A stretch of DNA of 40,704 bases from a virus. The stretch is from IMG/VR virus record IMGVR_UViG_3300045119_000046, positions 1 through 40,704 of that record; one strand, given 5' to 3'. Below the pieces are notes generated by a model, which did no database searches, was not told where the DNA came from, and saw nothing but the letters and a program-made list of their open reading frames with translations. The position numbers and the translations under genes are program-made. Each line of letters starts with the position of its first letter. Positions within the stretch are counted from its first letter, which is position 1. Positions 30,024-38,411 of this stretch are shown here, piece after piece.

Positions 30024-32128
30024 TTTACATCCATGTAGCTGCTGTCTTTTTTAGGATCGCCGCCTATGTAGCGTTGCAATTTTCCAGTTTTCTGGTCCGG
30101 CTCAATCTGACCGATATCCGGTGCAGGTTTTTCGTTGGGTGACGTTTGCCACGCCGTTACCGGCCGATTGGCTTTGCGCTGCGCCATCTCGACATTGCCG
30201 CGCAGCGTGTCCTCGAGCCGCTGCAGGGCGGCGTCATAGTGTTCCTTCTTCATGTTCGGATCTATATTGGCCTGCGCCTCTTCGGCCTTCTCGCCTTCCT
30301 TCTGGCCAATTGCGCCGGCGCCGCGCAGATCCTGGTAGCCAGCCATGAAATTCTTGCCTTTGATCTGCTTGTTGATGGCGCCAAAGGCGTAAGCATCGCC
30401 GGCCCACGGACTGTCCCTCAAATAGGCCCCTGTACCGCCGAGGCCCCATTCCCTGCCAGGATGCGTCTTGGCAAGCTTGATCAACTCGAGCGACTGCTGC
30501 AGCTGTTGTGTCCCCTTATCGACGGCATCGTTGATGGCGGACATTTTCTTTTGCTGATCCGCCGCATGTGCAGCTGGCGTAACGCCTGGCTGTATAGGCT
30601 CGGGTGTCGGAATGCCGGTGCGCTGCGGGCTGGCATCGGTGCCGAGCAGACGGGGATCGAAATTGCGCGGTGTATTGGCGTAAGAGCCAGGAACGTAAGG
30701 AGCGCCGCCGCCCTGCAGTATGCCAGACGATGGCACGCCAGCCGTGCCGGTGATCAGATCCTGGGACGCTTTTTGATATTCCTGGACGGCTTTGGCCTGG
30801 CCTCTTTGAGCCTCGATGCGCTGGGTATCCTGCACATTGCCCTTGGCTATCTCCGCCTCATACCACTTGTTGGCCTCGGCCTGCCGGATCTCGCGCGCCT
30901 TCTGTAACGGCCCAAGTTCCGCCGCCACCTTAGCTGCAGCATAAGGATTGCCTCTTGCAGTCTGTTGGGCAGCCCAGGTGCTCAGCTCCACCTCACGCGG
31001 TGTCGGTTGGATGACAGGCGCGCCCTGGGGCCTCTGTGCCGGCGGCGGAACATAGCCGGCCGGGTACTGCTGTTGCGGTGGCGCCGGCTGGATGTCGGTA
31101 ACCGTCCGCTGCGGGTTCCGGGGCTGTAATTGCGCCTGCGCCACCTGTACCGGCGCCGGCTGCACTGGAGGTGTGCCAGGACCGTTTGCAGCGCCCGTGG
31201 GTGCGAATGCCGAGGCTTGGCTGGGTTGGGGCTGCCCGGCGCCGCGGGCCATCACCTGGGACGTTATGGCGTTCCTGGGGTCGCCTCCGTTCAGGCGGTT
31301 GAGGTAGTCCTGGCCATAGCCGGCCACGGTAAGGCGGCCGTGCTGGTCGGTGGCGTTGGGGTTGTTCATGCCACCCTCGCCGGCGTACCAAGCCCTGGCG
31401 GCGCCCTCCTCGCCATACTTGTTGGCGTAGCTGCCGAATTGGTTGTCGAAGGTTTTATCCTGGGCGTCCCGATCGGCCAGGAACTGTTGCGGCGTCAGCG
31501 GTCGCCCCAGCGCATCCTTAGTCCAGGGGCCGATGTTGGCGCCCATGACCTGATACTTGCCGTAGGCGCGATCGCCGCCTGGCGTAGTGGCGCCGAGCGT
31601 GGCGTAGGGATCCCGCGCCCCGCCGCTCTCGATCCCGGCAACCGCGCGCCGGCGGCCAAAGGTGGGATCGATGTTGGCGTCCAGCTCATTGGGCTGAGAT
31701 TGATCGCTCGCCTGCCCTCCAACGAGACCTCGGGTATCCGTCTGTGGGATGGGGCCAAGCGAGGCAGGCTGCTGCGCAATGGCTGACGGCGCCACAGGCG
31801 AGATCGACGGCCCGCTGGCAGCGTTAATGGCCTTGACGCCAGGTTCGTCCTGGATGTGGACGTCGGCATAGGACTGCGGCGCTGTACCTCCTGCCGCCGG
31901 CGGATTAAGGCCCTGCAGCGCCAGATCCTGCTGGCTCAATTCGTTGGCTATGCGCCGGTCGCCGAGCGCATCGCCGATCGCCGACAAACCCTCGCCGATC
32001 GTTTTGGGGAACTTGCTCCCGGACGCCATCATCTGCAGGGCGATGCGCTTGCGCAGCTCCATGTTGACATTGGGGTCGTTCTGCCAGAAGTAGCTGGAGA
32101 GCGGATTGGAGGCTTCGGGGAGTGCCAT
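30020..32128 (-). CDS. Internal virion protein with lytic transglycosylase domain
   Basis: A 702-residue protein. Residues about 155-285 form a lysozyme-like transglycosylase domain: RRAVAGIESGGARDPYATLG with the catalytic Glu, DRAYGKYQVMGANIGPW, AARAWYAGEGGMN, VAGYGQDYLNRLNGG. It would open the peptidoglycan during DNA entry. Before it are disordered segments (AGGTAPQSYADVHIQDEPGV); after it a long Pro/Gln-rich linker (about 300-390) and a helical C-terminal half with KMSAINDAVDKGTQQLQQSL. This matches ejected internal proteins of T7- and P22-type phages. Genes on either side are also internal-protein candidates. Confidence 0.8.
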   Translation of the reverse strand: MALPEASNPLSSYFWQNDPNVNMELRKRIALQMMASGSKFPKTIGEGLSAIGDALGDRRIANELSQQDLALQGLNPPAAGGTAPQSYADVHIQDEPGVKAINAASGPSISPVAPSAIAQQPASLGPIPQTDTRGLVGGQASDQSQPNELDANIDPTFGRRRAVAGIESGGARDPYATLGATTPGGDRAYGKYQVMGANIGPWTKDALGRPLTPQQFLADRDAQDKTFDNQFGSYANKYGEEGAARAWYAGEGGMNNPNATDQHGRLTVAGYGQDYLNRLNGGDPRNAITSQVMARGAGQPQPSQASAFAPTGAANGPGTPPVQPAPVQVAQAQLQPRNPQRTVTDIQPAPPQQQYPAGYVPPPAQRPQGAPVIQPTPREVELSTWAAQQTARGNPYAAAKVAAELGPLQKAREIRQAEANKWYEAEIAKGNVQDTQRIEAQRGQAKAVQEYQKASQDLITGTAGVPSSGILQGGGAPYVPGSYANTPRNFDPRLLGTDASPQRTGIPTPEPIQPGVTPAAHAADQQKKMSAINDAVDKGTQQLQQSLELIKLAKTHPGREWGLGGTGAYLRDSPWAGDAYAFGAINKQIKGKNFMAGYQDLRGAGAIGQKEGEKAEEAQANIDPNMKKEHYDAALQRLEDTLRGNVEMAQRKANRPVTAWQTSPNEKPAPDIGQIEPDQKTGKLQRYIGGDPKKDSSYMDVK

Positions 32129-33535
32129 TTACGCTGCCCTCAGTATGCTGCCCATGACACGTCGCGGATTGATGTACTTGGTGCCCTCGCGCTCGGCGAC
32201 GGCCCTGGGCTCGATCTGTTCGACATCCTGCGCCATCGGGCCAATGTGTCGCGTCGACGTCGGGTCGTCCTTGTAGCTGTATTGATAAATCGGCAGCTCC
32301 CGCTTTTCGTTTTCGTCGGTGGCGGCAAACACCGTGCCCATCTTGCGGATGTTTTCCTTCGACCGCCGATCGGACTTGAGGTAGCCGGCCCCCAGGCCGA
32401 GGATGCCGCCGATCAGGTTGTTGGTATTGGCTGAACTCTGCTGGTAGTTCTGCATCTGCTGATTGAAATTGGTATTGATCAGCCCACCCACGTCGGTGGT
32501 GGCAATCTGCGACTGCGGCGCATTGAGCCAGCTGGGCTGGCTCACCTGCGAGCCCGACATCAGCGATGAAATCTCATTGATGGGCTGGTTGCGCTGCGCG
32601 TATTGCTCCTGCATCCACTGATTACGCTGGGTCTGCGCGGCGTTGAAGGCGGCCTGCTGCTGCGCCATCTGCTGCGCCAGGCCGGTGTTCTGGAACGAGG
32701 CCAGTGCTCCCGCCTGCCCGAATTGCTGGCCCTGCGCGGCGTTGGCGAAGGTGCCGGCGCCGAGCGCCTGCTGGTAGCCCTGGTTCTGCGCCGCGTTCTG
32801 GAACTCGGCTTGCGCCTGCGCCTCCTGCGTCATGCGCTGCTGTTCTTGTCCGGCCTGGCTGATGGCGCCAAACCGCGCGTCGTTGGCCTGACGGTTGTAG
32901 TTGTCCATGGCGGAAGAGTAAGCCTGCGAGCCGTAGCGAATGCCCTGGTCTGCGAGCTGCTGCTGCACCCGCTGCTGCTCGATCTGCAGCTGCGGGTTCA
33001 TCCGCTGCATCAGGCTGTCCTCGACCCGCTGCCGATCGGCCGAGAAGCCATCGGACGGGCCGTAGGATTGTGTGATGGCGCCCTGGGGGCCGAGCGAGGT
33101 CTGGAGCGGGCCGCCGGCATCGAACGAGGTCGCAGCCTTGCCGACATTGGCGATGTTCTGCGCGTTGCCTCCCGCCGGCCCACCGGTGGGATTGAAGGCG
33201 GTATTAAGCAAATTGGAGACACTCGCCGACTGTGAATTGGCCAGCCCCGCCAGGTTCATTTTTGCGGCGTCGGTCTGGCTCTTGATTGCCTGTTGCTGCG
33301 GCGACAGCGACTGTGTCGAGGTGAACGTCGGCAGGTTGTACTGGCTGCCCGTCGACGGGTCGGTCCAGCCGTAGTTGCCGGTGACGTCATAGCGCAGCGA
33401 TCCATCAGGCGTGTTCTGGTTGACGTTGTTGAGGAAGGCGTTGGCAACGCCAGTCGAGACGTTGGTGCCGGTCTGGGCAGCCGCGGTCTGCAGCGGGTTG
33501 GGTGGCGTCGGCTGATCGCCAAACAGGAAAGACAT
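32129..33535 (-). CDS. Gln-rich virion protein with S74-like C-terminal domain
   Basis: A 468-residue protein. The N-terminal 90 residues include QTGTNVSTGVANAFLNNVNQ. Residues about 160-330 are a Gln/Ala-rich coiled coil (RQRVEDSLMQRMNPQLQIEQ, QQRMTQEAQAQAEFQNAAQN). A short hydrophobic Gly patch (NNLIGGILGLGAGYL) is followed by SDRRSKENIRKMG, LPIYQYSYKDDPTSTRHIGP and MAQDVEQIEPRAV, an S74-type chaperone domain. It resembles internal or tail proteins of rhizobial podoviruses, by memory. It is the second S74 protein of this genome. Function inferred. Confidence 0.75.
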   Translation of the reverse strand: MSFLFGDQPTPPNPLQTAAAQTGTNVSTGVANAFLNNVNQNTPDGSLRYDVTGNYGWTDPSTGSQYNLPTFTSTQSLSPQQQAIKSQTDAAKMNLAGLANSQSASVSNLLNTAFNPTGGPAGGNAQNIANVGKAATSFDAGGPLQTSLGPQGAITQSYGPSDGFSADRQRVEDSLMQRMNPQLQIEQQRVQQQLADQGIRYGSQAYSSAMDNYNRQANDARFGAISQAGQEQQRMTQEAQAQAEFQNAAQNQGYQQALGAGTFANAAQGQQFGQAGALASFQNTGLAQQMAQQQAAFNAAQTQRNQWMQEQYAQRNQPINEISSLMSGSQVSQPSWLNAPQSQIATTDVGGLINTNFNQQMQNYQQSSANTNNLIGGILGLGAGYLKSDRRSKENIRKMGTVFAATDENEKRELPIYQYSYKDDPTSTRHIGPMAQDVEQIEPRAVAEREGTKYINPRRVMGSILRAA

Positions 33536-33538
33536 GGT

Positions 33539-33880
33539 CTACCTCTGCATCGGTTGCTGCATTGGCTGTTGCATTGGTTGCTGCGGTTGCGCCATCGGCT
33601 GCTGCATGGGTTGCTGCGGCATCCCTTGCTGTGGCATCTGCGGCGCCATCCCCTGCGGCGGCATTCCCTGCCCGATAGGCGCCCCCTGGGGCGGCATTCC
33701 ACCTGGGGCGGGCATACCCTGCTGCGGAATGCCGCCACCGCCCATCATCCCTTGCTGCGGCATTTGAGGCATCTGCGGCATGGGTGTCTGCGGCGGGGGG
33801 TTGGCGATATTCATCAGCGCCGCGGTAATGCCATCACGGCTCTGGTTGGCGCCTGGACTGAGATAGGGGACTGGCATCAT
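33539..33880 (-). CDS. Low-complexity Pro/Gln/Met-rich virion protein
   Basis: A 113-residue protein from ATG 33880 (ATGA overlap with the previous stop). After MMPVPYLSPGANQSRDGITA and ALMNIAN, the remaining 85 residues are repeats of PQQGM and PMQQ with no fold expected. The short helix NQSRDGITAALM is like those in the three proteins around 34359-36726. It lies next to the GNAT-like gene. The Met/Gln repeats resemble flexible linkers. Function unknown. Confidence 0.6.
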   Translation of the reverse strand: MMPVPYLSPGANQSRDGITAALMNIANPPPQTPMPQMPQMPQQGMMGGGGIPQQGMPAPGGMPPQGAPIGQGMPPQGMAPQMPQQGMPQQPMQQPMAQPQQPMQQPMQQPMQR

Positions 33881-34359
33881 GCGGCCTTTTCTGTTGTCGC
33901 AACGTGGAGCACGTCACGCTTGCGATTGAACTTGTTGGCTTCCCACGCCTCGCGCGTCAGGCGGCACACTACCAGGTCGCGGTCGCGACCGAGCATGCGC
34001 GGCAGCAGGGTTGGCGCATAATTGAAGGCGATCAGCTGCCGCAACTGGCTCTTGTCATCTGCCGGCACGCGATTGACCACCATCTGGCAGTCGAGCTGCA
34101 GGAACGGATACTGGTAGGCGCGCCACATGGTTTCGCGCGTCAGCCACCTGGCGCCAGGCAGCGCCGCTCCGCTCATCTCGATGACGCCTGCCTGCTTGTC
34201 GTAGTTGTTGTAGAGGATGCCGGCGACCAGGTGGCCGTCCTTGTCGATAACGCCGATCGTCGCCATCATGGGCGGCATCTCGCGGCCATGCCACGCCGGC
34301 ACCAGGTCGGCGACAAAGCGCGAGATAATCTCGTCATAGCCATAAACGTAGTCGAGCAT
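33877..34359 (-). CDS. GNAT-like acetyltransferase-related protein in the tail region
   Basis: A 160-residue protein, with EIISRFVADLVPAWHGREMP, IGVIDKDGHLVAGILYNNYD, KQAGVIEMSGAALPGARWLT, TRETMWRAYQYPFLQLDCQM. The order of strands and helices follows GNAT proteins, which are often present among podovirus virion genes. No clear acetyl-CoA loop (Q/RxxGxG/A) was found, so it may be a structural relative without activity. It starts in overlap with the upstream stop and overlaps the next gene by four bases. Substrate unknown. Confidence 0.65.
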   Translation of the reverse strand: MLDYVYGYDEIISRFVADLVPAWHGREMPPMMATIGVIDKDGHLVAGILYNNYDKQAGVIEMSGAALPGARWLTRETMWRAYQYPFLQLDCQMVVNRVPADDKSQLRQLIAFNYAPTLLPRMLGRDRDLVVCRLTREAWEANKFNRKRDVLHVATTEKAA

Positions 34360-35354
34360 CAGTCGTCATCTCCCGCCGCCGCCGCCGCTGCTGCTGCTGC
34401 CGCCGCCGCTGCCGCCTGTCCATCAAATCCGCCGTAGCCCGGCCCCACGGAATTTGGACCGAGGCCGCCGAATGTGGCGGTGCCGCCCCAGCCGCCTGGG
34501 CCTGAAGGTCCAGCGTCGGGACCGAAACTCATCGTGTTGTTGCCGTAGTCGGTGAAGCCTACGCTGGTGGGTCCGGTGACGGCGTTGCCGTTGACGGACT
34601 GCCCGTTGAACCCGGTCGCGCCGTAGCCAAAGCTGCCGGGACCGTTGACGCCTTGGCCGGGCGTGCCGATGGTGCCGGTGCCGAAGCCGATGCCGCTGCC
34701 GGCAGGGCCCTGACCTCCGCCTCCGCCGCCGCCGGGGCCCTGACCTCCGCCTCCGCCGCCACCGCCGCCACCGCCGCCACCGCCGCCACCTCCATCGCCG
34801 CCACCGGCATCACCGCCACCGGCATCACCGCTGTTGCCCGGCCCGCCGCCCTGCTGGTTCAGCCACGCATTGGCGGCATCCTTCCCGACAATACCGGAGA
34901 ATGTCGCCCAGTCGCTCGCTGACATGCCCGCCGCCAGCGGATTGCCTCCGCCACCACCACCCTGTCGCATCCAGTAATCGGGATTGGCGTAGGCCATCGA
35001 ACCGCCGCCGATCCACGGGTTGTTGACCGGCGTTCCCGGCTGGCCGCCGACGGTGACGCCGCCCTGCCACGGTTGCAGCGCGTTCATCCAGCCGACGTCG
35101 GTGACGGAGCCACTGGGTTGGCTCTGAGGCTGGAAGTATTGCGCATAGTCGCCGTAGGGACTGCCCTGTTGTGGCTGTTGCGCCTGCTGCGCCATCACCG
35201 CCTGCGCGATCGCGTCGCGCGTCGCATCATGTTGCTGCTGCAGGGCCGCGTAGTAGCCGGACATATCCGACGCCGCGCCGCCGCCTGTGTCTACGGGCTG
35301 ATCGGGAATATCGACGCCGGGGCCGTCCGTCACTGAACCTGATTGCACGCGCAT
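34359..35354 (-). CDS. Gly-rich low-complexity virion protein
   Basis: A 331-residue protein. Residues about 40-58 form a helix (ATRDAIAQAVMAQQAQQ). A short motif GMSASDWATFSGIVGKDAAN lies near 142-161 and is nearly repeated in the upstream gene. Then comes a run of about 18 Gly near residue 190, further Gly/Ser/Thr-rich segments (GTGTIGTPGQGVNGPG), and a C-terminal run of about 15 Ala ending GDDD. The DNA holds two 26-base direct repeats (34705-34730 and 34735-34760). It appears to be a flexible virion component or linker; exact role unknown. Confidence 0.6.
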   Translation of the reverse strand: MRVQSGSVTDGPGVDIPDQPVDTGGGAASDMSGYYAALQQQHDATRDAIAQAVMAQQAQQPQQGSPYGDYAQYFQPQSQPSGSVTDVGWMNALQPWQGGVTVGGQPGTPVNNPWIGGGSMAYANPDYWMRQGGGGGGNPLAAGMSASDWATFSGIVGKDAANAWLNQQGGGPGNSGDAGGGDAGGGDGGGGGGGGGGGGGGGGGQGPGGGGGGGQGPAGSGIGFGTGTIGTPGQGVNGPGSFGYGATGFNGQSVNGNAVTGPTSVGFTDYGNNTMSFGPDAGPSGPGGWGGTATFGGLGPNSVGPGYGGFDGQAAAAAAAAAAAAAAGDDD

Positions 35355-35356
35355 GA

Positions 35357-36307
35357 CTAGCTCCTAGGCGTTTGTGCGAAAATCCGCTGCTGCTCGGCAG
35401 CGTTGAGCGCGCCGTTCGGGTCGTCGGGTCCAAATTGCGTCTGGAACCCCTGCGGCATATTCGGCTGGAAGGTCTGGCCCTGCACGTTGGTGTAGGGCGA
35501 TCCGGTGTATTGGCTCGGCGTGCCCGCGTTGGGAAAGCCCATGCCGAACATATTCTGGAAATTCTGGCCGCCGCCGGTGGCGAAATTGCTTCCGAAGCCC
35601 GGATTGTAGCCGAGATTGGTCGGCATCTGCATGCTCGGCGGGCTGCTGCCGCCGGTCAGGCTCGACGGCACTTCATTGCCGCGACCGGCCGCCTGCATCG
35701 CCCGGGTCCACGTCGCGAGATCGCCCTGCGACATGCCCGCGAACAGGTCCTGGCCTCCCCCGCCTGACGGCGGAGCCTGCTGCTGGGGCGCGGTGACGGT
35801 GCTGAAGTATTTGCTCCAGTCCTGCGTCAGCGGCTGCTGCGGTGGCTTGACCGGCGGATTGTACGGATCGGAAGTTGGAGGAGGTATGTTGCCGAACCTC
35901 TGATCAAACGTATCGCCTCCACCGCCGCTTTGCTGCTTGGCCCAGTCCTGCGCGGCATTGGCCCCAACCGCGTTGGAGAACGTCGCCCAGTCCTGCGGGG
36001 AAAGGCCGCCATAGAAGCCGCCCTGCTGCGCCATCGACGTCGGCGACATCAGGCCCGCCTCGCCTTGCTGCGACATCAGTGCACGCGTAATGGCGTCACG
36101 ACTATCGCCACCGGACAAAGCGCCACCATTGAACCCGCCGGTGGCACGACCGTAGGCGGCCCCCAGGCCGGAGTAGTAATCGGTCTGCTGGCCGAAATTG
36201 CCAAAGTTGTTGTTGAGCTGCGCCTGGCCCTGCGCGCCAACACCACCAGGACCGAAGCCCATCGAGGCGTTGATCTGGTCGGCGCTCATGCCACCGAAGT
36301 CAGCCAT
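35357..36307 (-). CDS. Gly/Gln-rich virion protein, relative of the next gene
   Basis: A 316-residue protein from ATG 36307 (TAATG overlap). It has a Gly/Asn-rich N-terminus (GVGAQGQAQLNNNFGNFGQQ), the helix SGGDSRDAITRALMSQQ (about 66-81), then GLSPQDWATFSNAVGANAAQ (about 100-119), a degenerate second copy GMSQGDLATWTRAMQ, and a Pro/Gly/Asn-rich C-terminus (NMFGMGFPNAGTPSQYTGSP). The shared motifs show it is related to the 331-residue protein. No enzymatic domain. It probably belongs to the tail or internal core; role unknown. Confidence 0.6.
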   Translation of the reverse strand: MADFGGMSADQINASMGFGPGGVGAQGQAQLNNNFGNFGQQTDYYSGLGAAYGRATGGFNGGALSGGDSRDAITRALMSQQGEAGLMSPTSMAQQGGFYGGLSPQDWATFSNAVGANAAQDWAKQQSGGGGDTFDQRFGNIPPPTSDPYNPPVKPPQQPLTQDWSKYFSTVTAPQQQAPPSGGGGQDLFAGMSQGDLATWTRAMQAAGRGNEVPSSLTGGSSPPSMQMPTNLGYNPGFGSNFATGGGQNFQNMFGMGFPNAGTPSQYTGSPYTNVQGQTFQPNMPQGFQTQFGPDDPNGALNAAEQQRIFAQTPRS

Positions 36308-36726
36308 TACGATACTCCGAGCATGACTTGTGGCGGCGTCAGACCGGCCGCGACCGGACCGCCGCCGGAATACGGCCCGCCTGATGGTCCACCCAGGCCG
36401 CCGCCAAAAGCGCCACCCACACCGCTGCCACCGCCGGTATCTTGCGCTTGCGCTTGCGCTTGCGCTTGTTGCTGCGCTACCACGGCTGCGATCGCATTAC
36501 GCCGCGCGTCGAAGTCATACGGACCTCCCATCGCACGCACCCGCAGCGCCTCAGGATCGAGCTCGCCGGCCGGGTTGCCAGTATTGAACGACACCGGCAT
36601 TCGCGTCTGCTCGATGTTCTGATCGTTGACATTAAAAACGCGGTTCTGCCAGTCGTTCACCGCCTGCATCGCAGCAGGATCTCCCGCTCTCCAGGCTGGC
36701 GCAAACAAATCGCCCATTGCAGGCAT
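36307..36726 (-). CDS. Small virion protein with Gln-Ala repeat tract
   Basis: A 139-residue protein: MPAMGDLFAPAWRAGDPAAM, QAVNDWQNRVFNVNDQNIEQ, then DARRNAIAAVVAQQ and a QAQAQAQAQ tract, ending in a Gly-rich tail (GGGSGVGGAFGGGLGG). The tract is encoded by a 6-base tandem repeat (36441-36468) that keeps frame if its copy number changes. It lies directly after the tail-hub candidate. Function unknown. Confidence 0.6.
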   Translation of the reverse strand: MPAMGDLFAPAWRAGDPAAMQAVNDWQNRVFNVNDQNIEQTRMPVSFNTGNPAGELDPEALRVRAMGGPYDFDARRNAIAAVVAQQQAQAQAQAQDTGGGSGVGGAFGGGLGGPSGGPYSGGGPVAAGLTPPQVMLGVS

Positions 36727-36737
36727 CTCACATCTCC

Positions 36738-38411
36738 CTAGACGTTGACGCCACAGACTTCATACGTCGCTGCGATCGAAATCAATTCCACATCCGGCAC
36801 AGCCCGCTGCGCCACCGTCACCTGGCAGATAGGCGCATGTGAAAATCCGGTGTAGCCGATCGATACCCACATGGTATTGCGCACTGTTGGCACACCTGGC
36901 GCCGGCTGGTCCCACTGCGCATAGGCGTCCTTCTCAGCTGGTGTCGGCGGTATGGCGACCCCTGCCGGTCCCCACAACCCCTGATCCCAGACGTCGAGCA
37001 CACCGGGGTCGAAGCCTGCCTGCGGCGGCTGCGGAATGACAATGACGTAATCGGTGGTGGCACTGAGCTGCGGCTGAAACGGCTCGCCGGATCTTGCCAC
37101 GAACGAGGCTCGCGACTGCCGCCACACAATCGTCATCGACTGCGAATTGAACATCTCCCAGCCGCCAACCATCGTCGCCGAATAAGACATGCCATTGTCG
37201 TAGCCGGTGCGATCGGCCTGCATGATCTGGCCGGTTTGCGTACCGAAAAACATATTCACGCCAATGCGCCCGAAGCACATCGCATCCCAGCCGACAAACC
37301 TGGCCCAGGCGCCGGTGGCGATATTGACAACGGCGCAGTACCAGGCGCCAGGCATGCCGCCCGGCCAGGTGACAAACATGCCGCCGTACTCGTCCCATTT
37401 CTGCATGGTCCACGGCCATGTGCGGCGCTGGTTCACCATGTCACGCCACATCGGCTTGATGGCGCGCGTGATGGCGGCGAGCTCGAGCTGCGCGCTGTCC
37501 TTGGTGATCGATGCGCTGATGGGGATGATACCGTCGACTGTAATAATGAGCACATCGCCACCCACCGCGATATGACCGTTCATGCCAATCGGGATTGAGG
37601 TCTGGTAGCGGCCTTCCTGGCGCCAGTTCGCGACAGTCGTGGGGTCCGAGCCAGTAAAGATCAACAGCTCACCCTGGTCCGTCATAAACACACACTTATC
37701 GTCTATGCCGTCGCCAGCATCGAGGCTCCACGTGAAACCACAGAGCAGTTTTCCGCCTTTGGTCGCGGCACCGGCCAGGGGGATATACTCGAGCTGCCCC
37801 TGAAATGCGTTGGTTGGCAGGCACCATGCATTCATGGTGCCTCCCTCAACGAAGAAATAGCGGCCGCGATACTTCCACACATACGTCAAATTATGCCCGG
37901 TCGCACACGTTGGCGGCGGCGTCACGACTGGGTTGGTGGTGATCTGGCTGGCGTTGAGCGTGGTCCAGGTGGTGCCATCGAAGTGCAGCAGATAATCGCC
38001 GGCGTCGTTTGCCACCAGCATGTGGTCGCCGCTCTGATTGGCGAGCTGAGAGGCGACGTAATTACCCGATCCCTGTCCTGACTTGATCATGGTCGGCACA
38101 GGCGCCGTGACATCATAAAGCTTGTTGGCGTTGCCGGCGTACATGCGCTGGGTATTGATGCCGTAAAACGAAAACATGGAAATGACAGGCGTTGTCTCCG
38201 GTAGCGTGCCCCACAACGTGCATCCGCCTCGCAGCGCCAGCCCCTTCATGGTCGGCTTCCAGTTGTCCAGCACCAGTGCAGCGCCAGGCTGTGTGAAGCT
38301 TTCGTTCTCGGTCAGGATCAGCCCTCTGGTCGGCGCCGGTATGGTAATGGTCTGCAGCCGCTGCGCGGTCTGCGGATCGACGGCCGATCGTCGGAATGCC
38401 TGGTAGGTCAT
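36738..38411 (-). CDS. Tail hub / tail tubular protein B-like (P22 gp10-like)
   Basis: A 557-residue beta-rich protein, overlapping the adaptor gene's end by four bases. The N-terminus (TITIPAPTRGLILTENESFT, ALVLDNWKPTMKGLALRGGC) fits the nozzle or hub proteins of podoviruses. Repeated blade-like segments follow: MLVANDAGDYLLHFDGTTW, CVFMTDQGELLIFTGSDPTT and MFFGTQTGQIMQADRTGYDN, a beta-propeller pattern. It would close the tail tube below the adaptor. Position after capsid and adaptor supports this. Family call by pattern and gene order. Confidence 0.65.
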   Translation of the reverse strand: MTYQAFRRSAVDPQTAQRLQTITIPAPTRGLILTENESFTQPGAALVLDNWKPTMKGLALRGGCTLWGTLPETTPVISMFSFYGINTQRMYAGNANKLYDVTAPVPTMIKSGQGSGNYVASQLANQSGDHMLVANDAGDYLLHFDGTTWTTLNASQITTNPVVTPPPTCATGHNLTYVWKYRGRYFFVEGGTMNAWCLPTNAFQGQLEYIPLAGAATKGGKLLCGFTWSLDAGDGIDDKCVFMTDQGELLIFTGSDPTTVANWRQEGRYQTSIPIGMNGHIAVGGDVLIITVDGIIPISASITKDSAQLELAAITRAIKPMWRDMVNQRRTWPWTMQKWDEYGGMFVTWPGGMPGAWYCAVVNIATGAWARFVGWDAMCFGRIGVNMFFGTQTGQIMQADRTGYDNGMSYSATMVGGWEMFNSQSMTIVWRQSRASFVARSGEPFQPQLSATTDYVIVIPQPPQAGFDPGVLDVWDQGLWGPAGVAIPPTPAEKDAYAQWDQPAPGVPTVRNTMWVSIGYTGFSHAPICQVTVAQRAVPDVELISIAATYEVCGVNV

